From Cryoendolithus antarcticus (Eukaryota > Ascomycota > Dothideomycetes > Cladosporiales > Cladosporiaceae), in NCBI GenBank assembly GCA_002077065.1, contig NAJO01000025.1, positions 558,001 through 622,000 of the forward strand: DNA of 64,000 nucleotides. Reading direction: 5' to 3'. The notes under the pieces are model-generated. The model was given only the letters and a program-made list of their open reading frames with translations, was not told the DNA's origin and did not search any database. The position numbers and the translations under genes were made by a program. Each line of letters starts with the position of its first letter. Position 1 is the first letter of the stretch. Of this stretch, positions 42,895-52,713 are shown in pieces.

Positions 42895-43704
42895 TCATCT
42901 CATTCCCGCAAAGAAGTCCAGCAGCGGCTGCCCCGTCAACTGCGTAGTATCGCGAACCCGCTGCTTGATCAACGCCACCTCAATGGGCAACAGTTCCATT
43001 TGCAGAGACTCATGCAACGTCGCCTTCAACCCAGCAATCGTACCGAGGTACGCATCCAGCATCTTCACCCTCGACAGGGCATTTCCAGGCTTGACCCGCT
43101 CGATCTCATAGTTCCACGGCAGACGATCCATGTACTGTGCGCGCTTCGTCAACCATCGACGCAGCTGGGGCGTAGAGCACTTCATCCCAATCTTGAGTAC
43201 GATGACGAGGTTGGGGTTCTCGCGGAGTGCCAGCAGCTGTGCTCGGTACAGACCTCCAGTGATGCGAATCAAGGGCGAAAAGTCTAGGCAGGTGATTGGT
43301 ATAGAGACTGAGGCCATAGCGAAAAGTATGGGCATGAACTCGCGACGAGTCTGCTTGCATGCGAGGAGGAAGGCTGGGGCGCGTGGTCTGGGAGCTTTGG
43401 CAGGTACTGCAGGCGGGGAGAGGCGAGTTGTTGATGCTATCAAGTCGTAGATCTGTGTCCGCAGCTCTGGGGGAAGTTCGAGGAAGCGGCATCTGGGTGG
43501 CGAATATGTGCCTGGTCCAAGCTTCGCACCATGTTCGACGATGGGAACTTTTTCAGGCTGCCTTGCCGCTGTGTATTGTAATGGTCGGTTGGGCTCTGGC
43601 TCCGTTATTCCTAGCAATTTGCTGTTGCGGCGTAGCTTGGTGAACACTGATGGCATCTTGTCCAGCGCCAAGTACCTTAAGTCGCGGTCAATCACCGTCA
43701 GCAA
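42895..43704 (-). CDS. Hypothetical protein with fungal LPPELR-type domain
   Basis: Single exon of 269 codons; the better start is MPSVFTKLRR at 43656, giving about 253 residues. The core RFLELPPELRTQIYDLIAST is the start of a domain common in uncharacterised ascomycete proteins, distantly like an F-box. FLLACKQTRREFMPILFA follows, which is the usual second part of that pattern. After it comes a helical C-terminal half with no motif. It is not related to the small F-box-like family by sequence order. Its role is unknown; it is divergent from the GT90 gene, with 286 bases between. Confidence 0.65.
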   Translation of the reverse strand: MLTVIDRDLRYLALDKMPSVFTKLRRNSKLLGITEPEPNRPLQYTAARQPEKVPIVEHGAKLGPGTYSPPRCRFLELPPELRTQIYDLIASTTRLSPPAVPAKAPRPRAPAFLLACKQTRREFMPILFAMASVSIPITCLDFSPLIRITGGLYRAQLLALRENPNLVIVLKIGMKCSTPQLRRWLTKRAQYMDRLPWNYEIERVKPGNALSRVKMLDAYLGTIAGLKATLHESLQMELLPIEVALIKQRVRDTTQLTGQPLLDFFAGMR

Positions 43705-43990
43705 GGGCAGACTGGAATACCTTGACTTAGTGTTAAGCTCTCAAGTGACACAACGTGCGAGTATCTGCGTTTGTGCACCTCAACTCCAGACTGCGGCTGC
43801 ATATCGTTGCTATTGCGGGCTACATCTAGAAAGCATCAACGGCCATCATCGAAGCTTCCCCAGCTTGACACTCGCCCGGCAGATCGTCCCGTCTCCACCC
43901 ATTCGGCATGCCGAACTCAGCTTGCGACTCGCCCGTGATGGCACAGAACATACTTCCTGAGGAATGCATTAGCGACGCCCATACTTCCTC

Positions 43991-46950
43991 ATGCCATCGC
44001 TGCCGTCGCGCTACCAGCAGGATGTGTCGCCACGGGCTATCTCGGTAGCACTCGCCGTTTCGGCCCTCGCAGTCTTCCTCATTAACCTCGCGCCAACGAA
44101 ACATCCTCTCCTTGTTAATGCTGTCGCATGGCTTGCAGTATGCGCGTACTACGCGATAAAGGCACACCGCACAGGAGCGAGTGATACGACATTGGATAGA
44201 AAGACAGCATGGGAGCTAGGGGCATTACTCGCGCTGGCGCAAGTATACGAAGAGATTGTCGGCGGAATTGGATTGTGGTGGGCGAAGGTGTTATTGCCAG
44301 CCGCAGTTTATGTCTTTGCGAGGGGGGAGGTCTTTGGGAGGCTTGATGAGAAACCCTCCAACAACTTGCGGTCATCGGCGACGTCCGTTGGGACCTTGAC
44401 GATTTGCGCGCTTGCAGCTGCTTGGCCAACACGCTCATCTCCTACGACAGTAGCGCTTGGAAGCTGCTGGGCAGTCATCACGGCGATCGCCTATGCTGGT
44501 GTCGAGGGCATTCGAGAGTCTCACTCCAGCAGCGATGGCTCGTTGGGAGACTCAGGACCACGCCCCAAGTCCTCCGTGCGCAAGGACAGCGCAATGGCAA
44601 CTCCTCCCCTCATGCGGGATTTGTCGCTGGCCGCGGCTCTGATCCTGGGGATCGCTTCGATCGCGTTAGAATCCTGGAAATCCCCGGGCATCACCTATCA
44701 AAGCTTACTTGGCGCCCAAATGGGTCGCGACTGGGTCTTGAAGCAAAGTGCCCTACAATATGTGTACATATTAGGCACAGTGATTGTGTACTGCATTGGA
44801 TATAGTGTGCAGCTACTGCTGGTATGTACTTTCCCGATCGAGATGCTTGGATGCGCCCTGTGTCCAATGCACTTTCCTCGAAGTAATTCTGGTGCCTAAG
44901 CTAACCTCCCGTCTCACGTACAGATACAGACGTATGGCGCCACCACAACTGCACTGCTACCTCTGTTCGCTGCAATCTCTGCTTACTCGTACACTGATCC
45001 TTCCATAGCGCGTGTCTGGTTCGGTACACTGTCCATATGCGTTGCCTTTGCGGTTCTCGAAGAGACCGACATGCTTGGGTCTCGGAAAACTGCCAAGGCT
45101 CGACGACTTCTTACAGTACTAGTAGTATTATCACTGGTATTCCTGGCTGCTCTACGACTCCAAAGATTGATCACTTCGGGTCCCAGCGATGATGGGCGTC
45201 CACCCTCTGCCAACAGCGACTTCGTCGGTCCCCCACCGAGCCCATTACATCCCCTCGAGTACACCAATAGTCGAGTGCATCCTGTCGACCAGCTTGTTCG
45301 CACCGCGGAAGCTGCATGGATGAAGGAGCTGCAGTCTCAGTCCGTCAGTCTCGCCGCAGCGACTACAGAGTATCGCCGGAGATACAAGATCAGCCCACCA
45401 CCACGCTTCGACAAATGGTACGACTTTGCGAAGTCGCACAACGTTCAGCTCATCGACGAGTATGACACGATCTACCACTCACTGCTACCGTTCTGGGCCT
45501 TGCATCCAGCGACAATCCGATCACGTGCGCGAGATGCGCTGGGTTTCAGTGGCAACAATCTCATTGGCTTGCATATCCGCGAGGGCAAAGTCGTGCACAT
45601 AGAAGGCGGCCAGGAGTGGCAACAGCAAGCCACCGTTGGTATGATGGAGAAGTTCGTGCAGTACTTGCCCGACATGGATCTCGCATTCAACATACACGAT
45701 GAGCCTCGCGTAGTCGTTCCTGATGACGAGCTGTCGCGCATGGTACGCACTGCCTTAGACGTTAGTCTGCCAACAGCAGCATTGAGTACGAAGCCCACCA
45801 ACGGCTTCTCTACGCGACCGAAGGATCTGCGCAACGGCCTACGGATCGCCGAAGTCAAGACGACACACTTCAACGTCTTTGCACATCAGCCCGTGTGGAT
45901 ACCGTCTCGGCTCTCATGCTCGCCAGATAGCCCAGCTCGAACTATGGACGAGACAACGGCTGCTGACAACTTGACTTCATACGCGCTTGGAGATCTTGGC
46001 TTCATCTACAATCAAACTGCGTTTTCGGACATCTGCAGCTCACCTTCCTTCGCCACTTCACACGGCTTCTTTGACAGACCAAATGCGTTCAATGTTGTTC
46101 ACAAGCTTGTGCCAATCTTCAGTCAAAGCAAGATGAGCAGCTTCCAAGACATACTGTACCCAAGTCCATGGTACTGGTTCGAGAAGGTTGCTTACGATGA
46201 TAAGCGTGACAAAGACTGGAAGCTGAAAGAGAGTAGACTCTGGTGGCGAGGCAGCACAACCGGCGGATTCAGTCGCGATGGCGGCTGGCGAAGACAGCAT
46301 CGCCAGCAGTTCGTGCGCAAAGTCAGTGCGCGTGACCAAGCCAAAGTGCTCACCAACACACGACAAGACGAAGCAGATGCCGTGCCTGACTGGCAAGTGA
46401 CGGAGGTTTCGCGACAAGATTTCAGAGACGTGATGGACGTGCACTTCTCGCACGTCGGGCAATGCGATCCAGGTGACTGTGATGCTCAGCGCGAGTTCTT
46501 CGACGTTGTCCCGCCCGCAGATCAGCAGGATGCCTGGAACTTCAAGTACCTTCTCGACATTGACGGGAATGCTTTCAGCGGTCGCTTCTATGCTTTCCTC
46601 AAGTCGCGCAGTCTAACGTTCAAGATGGCTGTGTTCCGCGAGTGGCACGAGGAGTGGGTCAAGCCGTGGGTACACTACATCCCGCTCTCACTACGAGGTG
46701 ATGAGGTACTTGAGGTTGTCAGGTATTTCGCTGGGGAGACCGAGGGAAAGCAACAAGGTGTGCGTATGGCTGAGGCCGGGAGAGAGTGGGCTGCCAAGGC
46801 GCTGAGGAAGGAGGACTTTGAGGCTTGGTTCTTCAGGTTGTTGCTTGAGTGAGTTGCTTGATTCTTGCTGGCATTGTCAAACACTGACTGATGACCTCTA
46901 GGTACGGCCGGATTGTAGATGATGATAGAAATGCCATAGGCTACTCATAG
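43991..46950 (+). CDS. GT90 (CAP10-like) glycosyltransferase with N-terminal membrane region
   Basis: Golgi-type glycosyltransferase of family 90, related to the Cryptococcus capsule protein Cap10. Exons 43991-44821, 44924-46848 and 46902-46950 (introns 102 and 53 nt) give about 934 residues. The first ~370 hold around eight to ten hydrophobic helices (AISVALAVSALAVFLINLAP through LTVLVVLSLVFLAALRL). The lumenal catalytic part follows, with RLWWRGSTTGGFSRDGG as the family signature, YLLDIDGNAFSGRFYAFLKS and KMAVFREWHEEWVKPWVHYI. The last exon supplies YGRIVDDDRNAIGYS, matching relatives. A glucurono- or xylosyl-type transfer to wall or secreted glycans is possible but not shown. Confidence 0.85.
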
Positions 46951-47376
46951 TACAGTCAAACATCGCAAAGTCCTCTCACGGTCAAGTAGCATATCGCCCC
47001 CGATCCCCTTGTTGTGACATGTCATAATGTCTACTCTGCCTAAGCATGCGAATTGTTGGCAGGTCACAGTGGTCCTGTAGGAGAAACCATATCGGCCTCC
47101 GAGGACAGTATGCTCGCCGTCAGTCACTAATTCACGCTACTTCGTCGGGGCTACTGTGGGTTGTATTGCGAGCGTTGGATGTCATGTCACGATCGCGCCT
47201 GAGGCATTACAATTTTATTGTAATATCTGACCCTTGCATCTGAGTTCCGGCACCGAGGCGCGTCCGCAACGTTGCATCTCGAATACCTGTACACCGATGT
47301 AGTCCGTTCCTTCCCAAAGAACATACAGGATTCGCTGTCATCACTTGCTCCTGCAACCTCACTTTCGATCACAGCC
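46951..47376. other. Intergenic, no gene seen
   Basis: About 430 bases between the GT90 gene and the MRH receptor, presumably including the receptor promoter. Confidence 0.4.
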
Positions 47377-48485
47377 ATGCGCCTCCTCTACTACTCCCTA
47401 TCTCTCTACCTATCTCTCACCTCCGCGTCCCCCGAACCCGCGGCCAAGACAACCACCACCCCCGTCAGCCCCTGCGCAACCCGCTCTCCATCTAGCGGCG
47501 CCTTCTTCGACTTGCAGCCCCTTCACATCCTCCCGCCAGCAGAGTCGAAGCTCAAACATCCTCGTCATGTATCGTGGAACACGACTGGCTATGACTATGG
47601 CTACAACTTCACACTGAATTTCTGCGGCCCGGTGCTGGAAGAGATCAAAGATGTTGTCGGCGTTGAGAGAGGCTTATGGCAGAACGTGAGCGCGTACTAC
47701 GAGACGGGCGATGGAGAGATCTTCAGTCTAGGCAATCAGAACGATCGGCCGGTTATCAGGGGCAGGAAGCTGGTGTTGAACTACACTGGCGGCAGTCCGT
47801 GTGGACCGGATGTCAAGGATCGCCGAGCGGCGCTGGACTACGATGAGAGGGAGATAATCGACGATGATGACAAGAAGAAGAAGAAGCCCGATGATAAGGA
47901 GGATCGACCCAAGAAGCCCGAAACCAAGGCACCAACGAAGCGGAAAAGCACTATCATATCCATGCTCTGCGATCGTGATCCACTCGCGCCCACACTCAGC
48001 TTGAGCTTTGTCGGTACAGACCCGGATCACTGCGCGTACTTCTTCGAGGCACGGAGTGCTGCTGCCTGTGGTGGGATTGAAGTGGCGAAGCAGACGCTGT
48101 CGCCGAGTGGAGTGTTTGGGACTATTGCGCTGGTCGCGATTATGGTGTATGTAGTTGGCGGTTGCGTGTACTCGCGTATGGTGTTGAATCAGAGGGGGTG
48201 GAGGCAGCTGCCGAATTATGCGCTGTGGTCTGGGATTGGAGGTTTCGTCAGGGTGAGTCGATAATAATCTCACGAGCCATCTGAAAAGCCGCTGACTATG
48301 TGCAGGACGTGTTCGTGATCCTTACTTCCTCGTGCGCTCGATTTCTCCCATCTCGGAGAGGCTACAGTCGAGTGAACAGCGGCCTCAATGGATCGGCATT
48401 TGGTGCCCGTGGGCGAGGGCGAGGAGACAGCAGTGACGCGGAAAATCGACTGATAGATGAGTTGAATGAAGAGTGGGATGATTGA
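47377..48485 (+). CDS. MRH-domain membrane receptor (Mrl1/Atg27-like)
   Basis: Type I membrane protein with a mannose-6-phosphate-receptor homology lumenal part, likely moving between Golgi, endosome and vacuole. Exons 47377-48252 and 48306-48485 (53-nt intron GTGAGT...GCAG) give 351 residues. Signal peptide MRLLYYSLSLYLSLTSASPE; lumenal part with paired cysteines (YNFTLNFCGP, NYTGGSPCGPD, ISMLCDRDP, DPDHCAYFFEARSAAACGG). Between them lies a strongly charged insert (IIDDDDKKKKKPDDKEDRPK), unusual for this fold. The membrane helix is GTIALVAIMVYVVGGCVYS, then RGWRQLPNYALW, a juxtamembrane motif of the family. The cytosolic tail ends RLIDELNEEWDD. Sorting receptor or autophagy-linked Atg27 role cannot be told apart here. 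Confidence 0.75.
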
Positions 48486-48777
48486 GACTTTGGGATAGAC
48501 TGTATTAAAAGTTGACATTCGGTTGATGAGCACTCTCTCTGCGAGCATGACGACGGGTAGCAGCTTGTAGCATTCTCACTCGACGCAGACATTTCAAGGA
48601 GCAAGTGCGTCGCCGTCAGGGAGAGGCGATGCTGACTATCTGTTGCCAGCAACCCTGACATTTGCTTTGTACGAGCCCATCGACCATTTTGCTTCTTCGA
48701 TAAATTTTGCGATATCTCAATACTCCACCGACTTGCTGCCAGCACTCACACTACATTGGAGCTATACACGCAGCATC

Positions 48778-49296
48778 ATGGCAGCAACCACGATAATCGA
48801 GCTGCCGGAGCTCCTAGAGGCCATCCTTCACGGGGTGGACGACATGAAGACTCTACTGCTCGCCCAGCGCGTGATCAAGGTCTGGCACCGCACCATCACC
48901 AATTCGAAACGCCTTCAAGAAGCACTTTTCTTCCGTCAGCGCGACAGGCAATCAGAGGACGAACCCAATCAACACAACCCGTTGCTCCTAGACGAGGATC
49001 AGGTATACGACCCCGTCTGGTGCTTGCCCTGGTGTAGCATATCGAATGGGCGCAAGCAACGCGCTATTGCGCACAGACATACCTGCAGCTGCCACGATGG
49101 CTGTAGCTGTGGCGTGCGTTGGCAAGCAAGCGCTTTCAGGGTGTATCTCACTGCCAGGCCCGAGAAAAGCTGCCACATCATTGTTGAGGGCATTTGGGGT
49201 CGTGATGCTTGGTCGGATGAGATGCGCGAGGACAATTACTTTGATACCTCCCGCACTTTTGGAGAGCTGCGGGAGGTGTTAGGTGCGATCGTGTGA
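48778..49296 (+). CDS. F-box-like family copy D, intact
   Basis: Single-exon, 172 residues. Pattern of the family, best seen here and in the 49774 copy: an F-box-like block (IELPELLEAILHGVDDMKTL, LLAQRVIKVWHRTITNSKRL, QEALFFR), a short gap, then HNPLLLDED, then a variable Cys/His-rich segment (HTCSCHDGCSCGVRW), then FRVYLTARPE, then a C-terminal TFGELREVL. Family knowledge of F-boxes suggests Skp1 binding; no substrate-binding repeats exist, so the function is inference. It is the first of four + strand copies starting at 48778, 49774, 50834 and 51905. A degenerate form of the shared 12-mer (GGGAGAGGCGA) lies at 48619-48629. Confidence 0.65.
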   Translation: MAATTIIELPELLEAILHGVDDMKTLLLAQRVIKVWHRTITNSKRLQEALFFRQRDRQSEDEPNQHNPLLLDEDQVYDPVWCLPWCSISNGRKQRAIAHRHTCSCHDGCSCGVRWQASAFRVYLTARPEKSCHIIVEGIWGRDAWSDEMREDNYFDTSRTFGELREVLGAIV

Positions 49297-49773
49297 TAAC
49301 ATTGATCCTGAATCTGAGGGATCGAAGTGAGCGACTCTATCACTCCTGTGACTCCCGTATGCTGACGCGCGCGACAGCATCAGGAGATCTCTCAGCACTC
49401 CTTCGAAGTGGCAGGACATATCCGAGGTACATTCTGTGGTCCTTGGGCGTGGAAATTGCAATAACAGCCAGCGACATTTGAGAAGCGCTGGTAAGAACCA
49501 ATTGCTTGAGGAAGTGGGTGCTAGCGGTACTGTTCCACTGAGGTCTAACAACACGGACTCGTACTGGTCTCGTCACGATCTATGCCGCGCAATTGTCCAC
49601 GAGCGAGATGAGTGGGTGCCGCATTCAACCTGGGAAGGAGCGACAGTGACTGGGTCCCGCTGTCCCACCGCCAGCCACGTAACCTCGAAATTTTCCACAG
49701 TGCGACACCACCTCGTCACACGACAAACCTCGATCGCTAGCTCACACAAGATCTCAAGTCCCTGCACACAGTC
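49297..49773. other. Spacer between F-box-like copies D and E
   Basis: About 480 bases with no gene; contains the 12-mer at 49632. Presumably flank of the duplicated unit. Confidence 0.4.
49632..49643 (+). promoter_or_regulatory. Shared 12-mer GGGAAGGAGCGA upstream of copy E
   Basis: Exact match to the 12-mers before the copies at 23814 and 50834; here 130 bases before the ATG at 49774. Confidence 0.4.
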
Positions 49774-50274
49774 ATGGCCTCCACGGAGATCTTCGCCCTG
49801 CCGGAAATACTCGAACAGATCCTGCTCGCTATGGACGACATGAGGACTCTACTATTCTCTGTACGTGTCAACCGCCACTGGAAGGCAGTCATCGCGAACT
49901 CGGTCAAGCTACAGGAAGCACTCTTCTTCCGCCAAGTCGCCCATGCCTCGGAGTCTGGCCGCAAGGTCGTGCGGAACCCCCTGCTGCTGAAGTATGGCGA
50001 TTCGGGCTGCGACTTTTGCGAGCTCCATCACATTCACACCATTCTATGCAGACGGCCTGACCATCCCTGTAATCTCGGTGCTCATGAGCCAGCGAGCGCA
50101 ATGAAGATGTACCTTACATCTTCACCGTCGCAGACGCTTGGTCTCTGCGTTATTCACAGCATGGTTGGCGGTCACGGTGGCTGCATGACCAGAGCTGTCG
50201 ACTCTGGCAGCACTCTGGGCGAGATCATCAGAGACACAGCGGATGGAATGGTGCTTTGGCCTCTTCGGTGGTGA
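49774..50274 (+). CDS. F-box-like family copy E, intact
   Basis: Single-exon, 166 residues, no break. F-box-like block: ALPEILEQILLAMDDMRTLL, FSVRVNRHWKAVIANSVKLQ and EALFFR. Second block RNPLLLKYG; a Cys/His-containing middle (GCDFCELHHIHTILC) that differs from the other copies; third block AMKMYLTSSPS; and a C-terminal TLGEIIRD. The conserved blocks with a variable middle suggest that the middle is the part under changing selection, if the gene is expressed. The start at 49774 (MASTEIF) aligns with the other copies. Confidence 0.65.
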   Translation: MASTEIFALPEILEQILLAMDDMRTLLFSVRVNRHWKAVIANSVKLQEALFFRQVAHASESGRKVVRNPLLLKYGDSGCDFCELHHIHTILCRRPDHPCNLGAHEPASAMKMYLTSSPSQTLGLCVIHSMVGGHGGCMTRAVDSGSTLGEIIRDTADGMVLWPLRW

Positions 50275-50833
50275 ATGTTCGGCATAATGGGGAAAGGTGT
50301 GGTTCCTGCGAATCATGCCCCGCCCCTTACAGCGTTGCTGACCATCAATGCAGTTCCAGTGATATGAATTACATTGGAGGATGTTGAGTGCAGACATTGA
50401 CGTGAGCAGACAGCGCACCGGCTTTGAAACGGTCTTTAGTCTCGAATCGGTGAAGTCACAAGTCTTGGGCCACCAGGCGTGGGCAGTCGGCGCAAATCAG
50501 GGCACATTTACACTCGCGCAAAGTTCGCTTGACATATGCACGTCGCGCAGCGATAAGAGGCGTGATTGTGACACTCTCGAGTGCTGTCACGCAGTCGATT
50601 TCCACGGATGGAGTCGACCGAGAGGTGCGAACATGTGAAGCAGGGAAGGAGCGATGGAGCTTCACGTGTGGCTGCCGAGTCCTGTGTAACATATCTACCA
50701 CTTCAACCTTCACATCGCTTATTCCGTGAGTCAACAGCGTATTGCCTCGCTTCTGTCCGGAAACTGCTCACTATAGCCGTATACTGATACAGTCAGCTAC
50801 GATTGATGAATCGCCATCTCTAGATACCCAAGA
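50275..50833. other. Spacer between F-box-like copies E and F
   Basis: About 560 bases with no gene; contains the 12-mer at 50643. Confidence 0.4.
50643..50654 (+). promoter_or_regulatory. Shared 12-mer GGGAAGGAGCGA upstream of copy F
   Basis: Exact 12-mer 179 bases before the ATG at 50834. The downstream F-box-like copy is broken, so the element may be a remnant. Confidence 0.35.
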
Positions 50834-51399
50834 ATGGCAGCCGCCCGAGTGCTCTCATTGCCGGAGCTGCTGAGCTTGATTCTACCGGGACTGGATACGA
50901 AGACTCTGCTACTGGCTCAGCGCGTCAACAAGCAGTGGAAGGCGGTGATTGAAAAGTCAATGGAATGTCAAGAGATGTTGTTCTTTCGCTACAACCTACC
51001 TGCAGGAGGATCGGTGCGCTCAAATCAAACCCACTCCTCATCAAGGAAGCGCGCAAACCCTGAATTGGCTGCCCGAGAAATGTGACACACTCTCACGCAC
51101 TGGACTCCGAAGACCTTGATGGAACCCATCTCAAGAGCAGCCCTGGTCTGAGCTCGAGCCCGCTGAAGATGTACATCGTGTAATCGCCACAGCAGGCATG
51201 CCGACGATACCATGTTCTGCACTTTCGCGACTTGGTCATCGAGTATGAGTGCGTTGCTGTGAACGAATCCCAAGTGTTCCGACATGCTATCCTCCCGAAA
51301 GCATACATTGACTGCGAGCACGACGATGAGCATTCTGTCACTGTCGAAGAGGCTTTAGGAGCTCAACGGTGCTTCAATCAATGTTCGTATGGACTTTAG
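50834..51399 (+). pseudogene. F-box-like family copy F, frameshift and two stops
   Basis: The first 55 residues are a good family start (LSLPELLSLILPGLDTKTLL, LAQRVNKQWKAVIEKSMECQ, EMLFFR). A shift between about 50995 and 51027 moves the frame; in the new frame SNPLLIKEARKP, a TGA (51061), SPLKMYIV, a TAA (51181) and VTVEEALGA follow, which are the later family blocks. The frame then stays open to a TAG at 51397. The first frame alone would give an 83-residue protein without the later blocks. This is the most damaged copy. Confidence 0.65.
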
Positions 51400-51904
51400 T
51401 CCATCCACAATACACAAGACTGATTCGATATAGGCATATGCCCTTCGGATCGCTTTCCCATGGGAGTGATAAACGTCTCAGAGATATCAGACTAGTGCTG
51501 AACAATCAGGAGCATGCGATCGAACAAGGATCGACACAGCTAACCATTGTAGAAAGGCTTCGATATGGCGCGGCTTGCGGACTTCAGTGGCACTGACGCT
51601 TCAAGACATTATATACCGTGTGCGAGTTACAGGGGAAATTAGATGCCACTAAATGTTTGGCATACTGGTCTGCGGAGCGGGTATTGAGGTCTTATTACGT
51701 GGATCACACGCGGCGAAAGCGAGCACGTGTCATGGAAGGTGCGTTGCAGACAACTACGTACCTGCTGAATGAACTTTCCCTTGACCTCCCCTCTGAACAT
51801 AACGTGGAAGATCACCTCATCGCCACCATTGTCCAAGCCGCCGGAACGCTCGCATGGCAAGGCAGTTCTAATTATTCGTCGTCACAAGCCGGCGCAGCAT
51901 AGTC
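51400..51904. other. Spacer between F-box-like copies F and G
   Basis: About 500 bases. A 94-codon frame at 51618-51902 (+) ends just before copy G, with no known domain. I do not call it a gene. Confidence 0.35.
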
Positions 51905-52330
51905 ATGGCAGCAAACTCAGTCCTATCTCTCCCCGAGCTTCTTGAAAGCATCCTCACGCACCTCGACACCAAGACCCTGCTCCTCTCCCAACGCGTCAGC
52001 AAGCAGTGGCAAGCAGTTATCACATCCTCCGACGAACTGCAATGCTTACTCTTCTTCCGTCAAAGACCAGCAGTCCAGCGTCGGACCCGGCAGTTCAACC
52101 TACTACTCCTGTGGGCAGAAGACGACACAAGCACCGAAGCTCTCGCCTGCGATTCCTGCGGCGAAGACCACTACCACGCCCTCGACTCGGGAGATCTCGA
52201 CGGCACCTTTCTCGACTGCGATTCGTACGAGAAATGATCGAGCGCTTTGAAGATGTATCTCGTCTCCTCACCGCGCTCTCGCCCGGTCGAGTACAAGATC
52301 CGTCATTCCCGGGATCCTAACGTGGAGTAA
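51905..52330 (+). pseudogene. F-box-like family copy G, cut by one TGA
   Basis: Family start intact: LSLPELLESILTHLDTKTLL, LSQRVSKQWQAVITSSDELQ, CLLFFR and FNLLLLWAE. After DSYEK a TGA (52235-52237) ends the frame at 110 residues, but the same frame goes on with SSALKMYLVSSPRSRPVEYK, the third family block, to a TAA at 52328. A CGA (Arg) to TGA change would be enough to explain it. It could still produce a shortened F-box protein. Confidence 0.6.
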
Positions 52331-52713
52331 GACTGCATCGCCGTCAAGGAGGATTCGCGCTTGAGATGGGCTTGCCAGCCGGCGTGGTGCTTCGGTTGCC
52401 GTCATGAGAGTTCGTACCTCATTGGAGAGGGGCAGACCAATGCGCGCCACTTAATAGGTTGGTCACTGAGCAGCAGGAAGCAGGCCGGGAGTGTGACTGA
52501 CCAGAGATCGTAGGCAACATGCACGGCAACAATCTCTTGCCGTTGTACACTGCGGATAATGATCAGTGACGTCTCGAGGTGACGGCGCCCGGTGGGAAAA
52601 AACCTGGATGCACTGCGATGTATAAGCGGAGGCAGCAATGGCTACAAATCAGTAATACCGGTGTCATTTCAAACGGGGTAGGGGACACTGGTGCCCCTTT
52701 TCCGCTGTACTCA
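52331..52713. other. Intergenic, no gene seen
   Basis: About 380 bases between the last F-box-like copy and the convergent Sec39 gene. Nothing recognisable. Confidence 0.4.
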
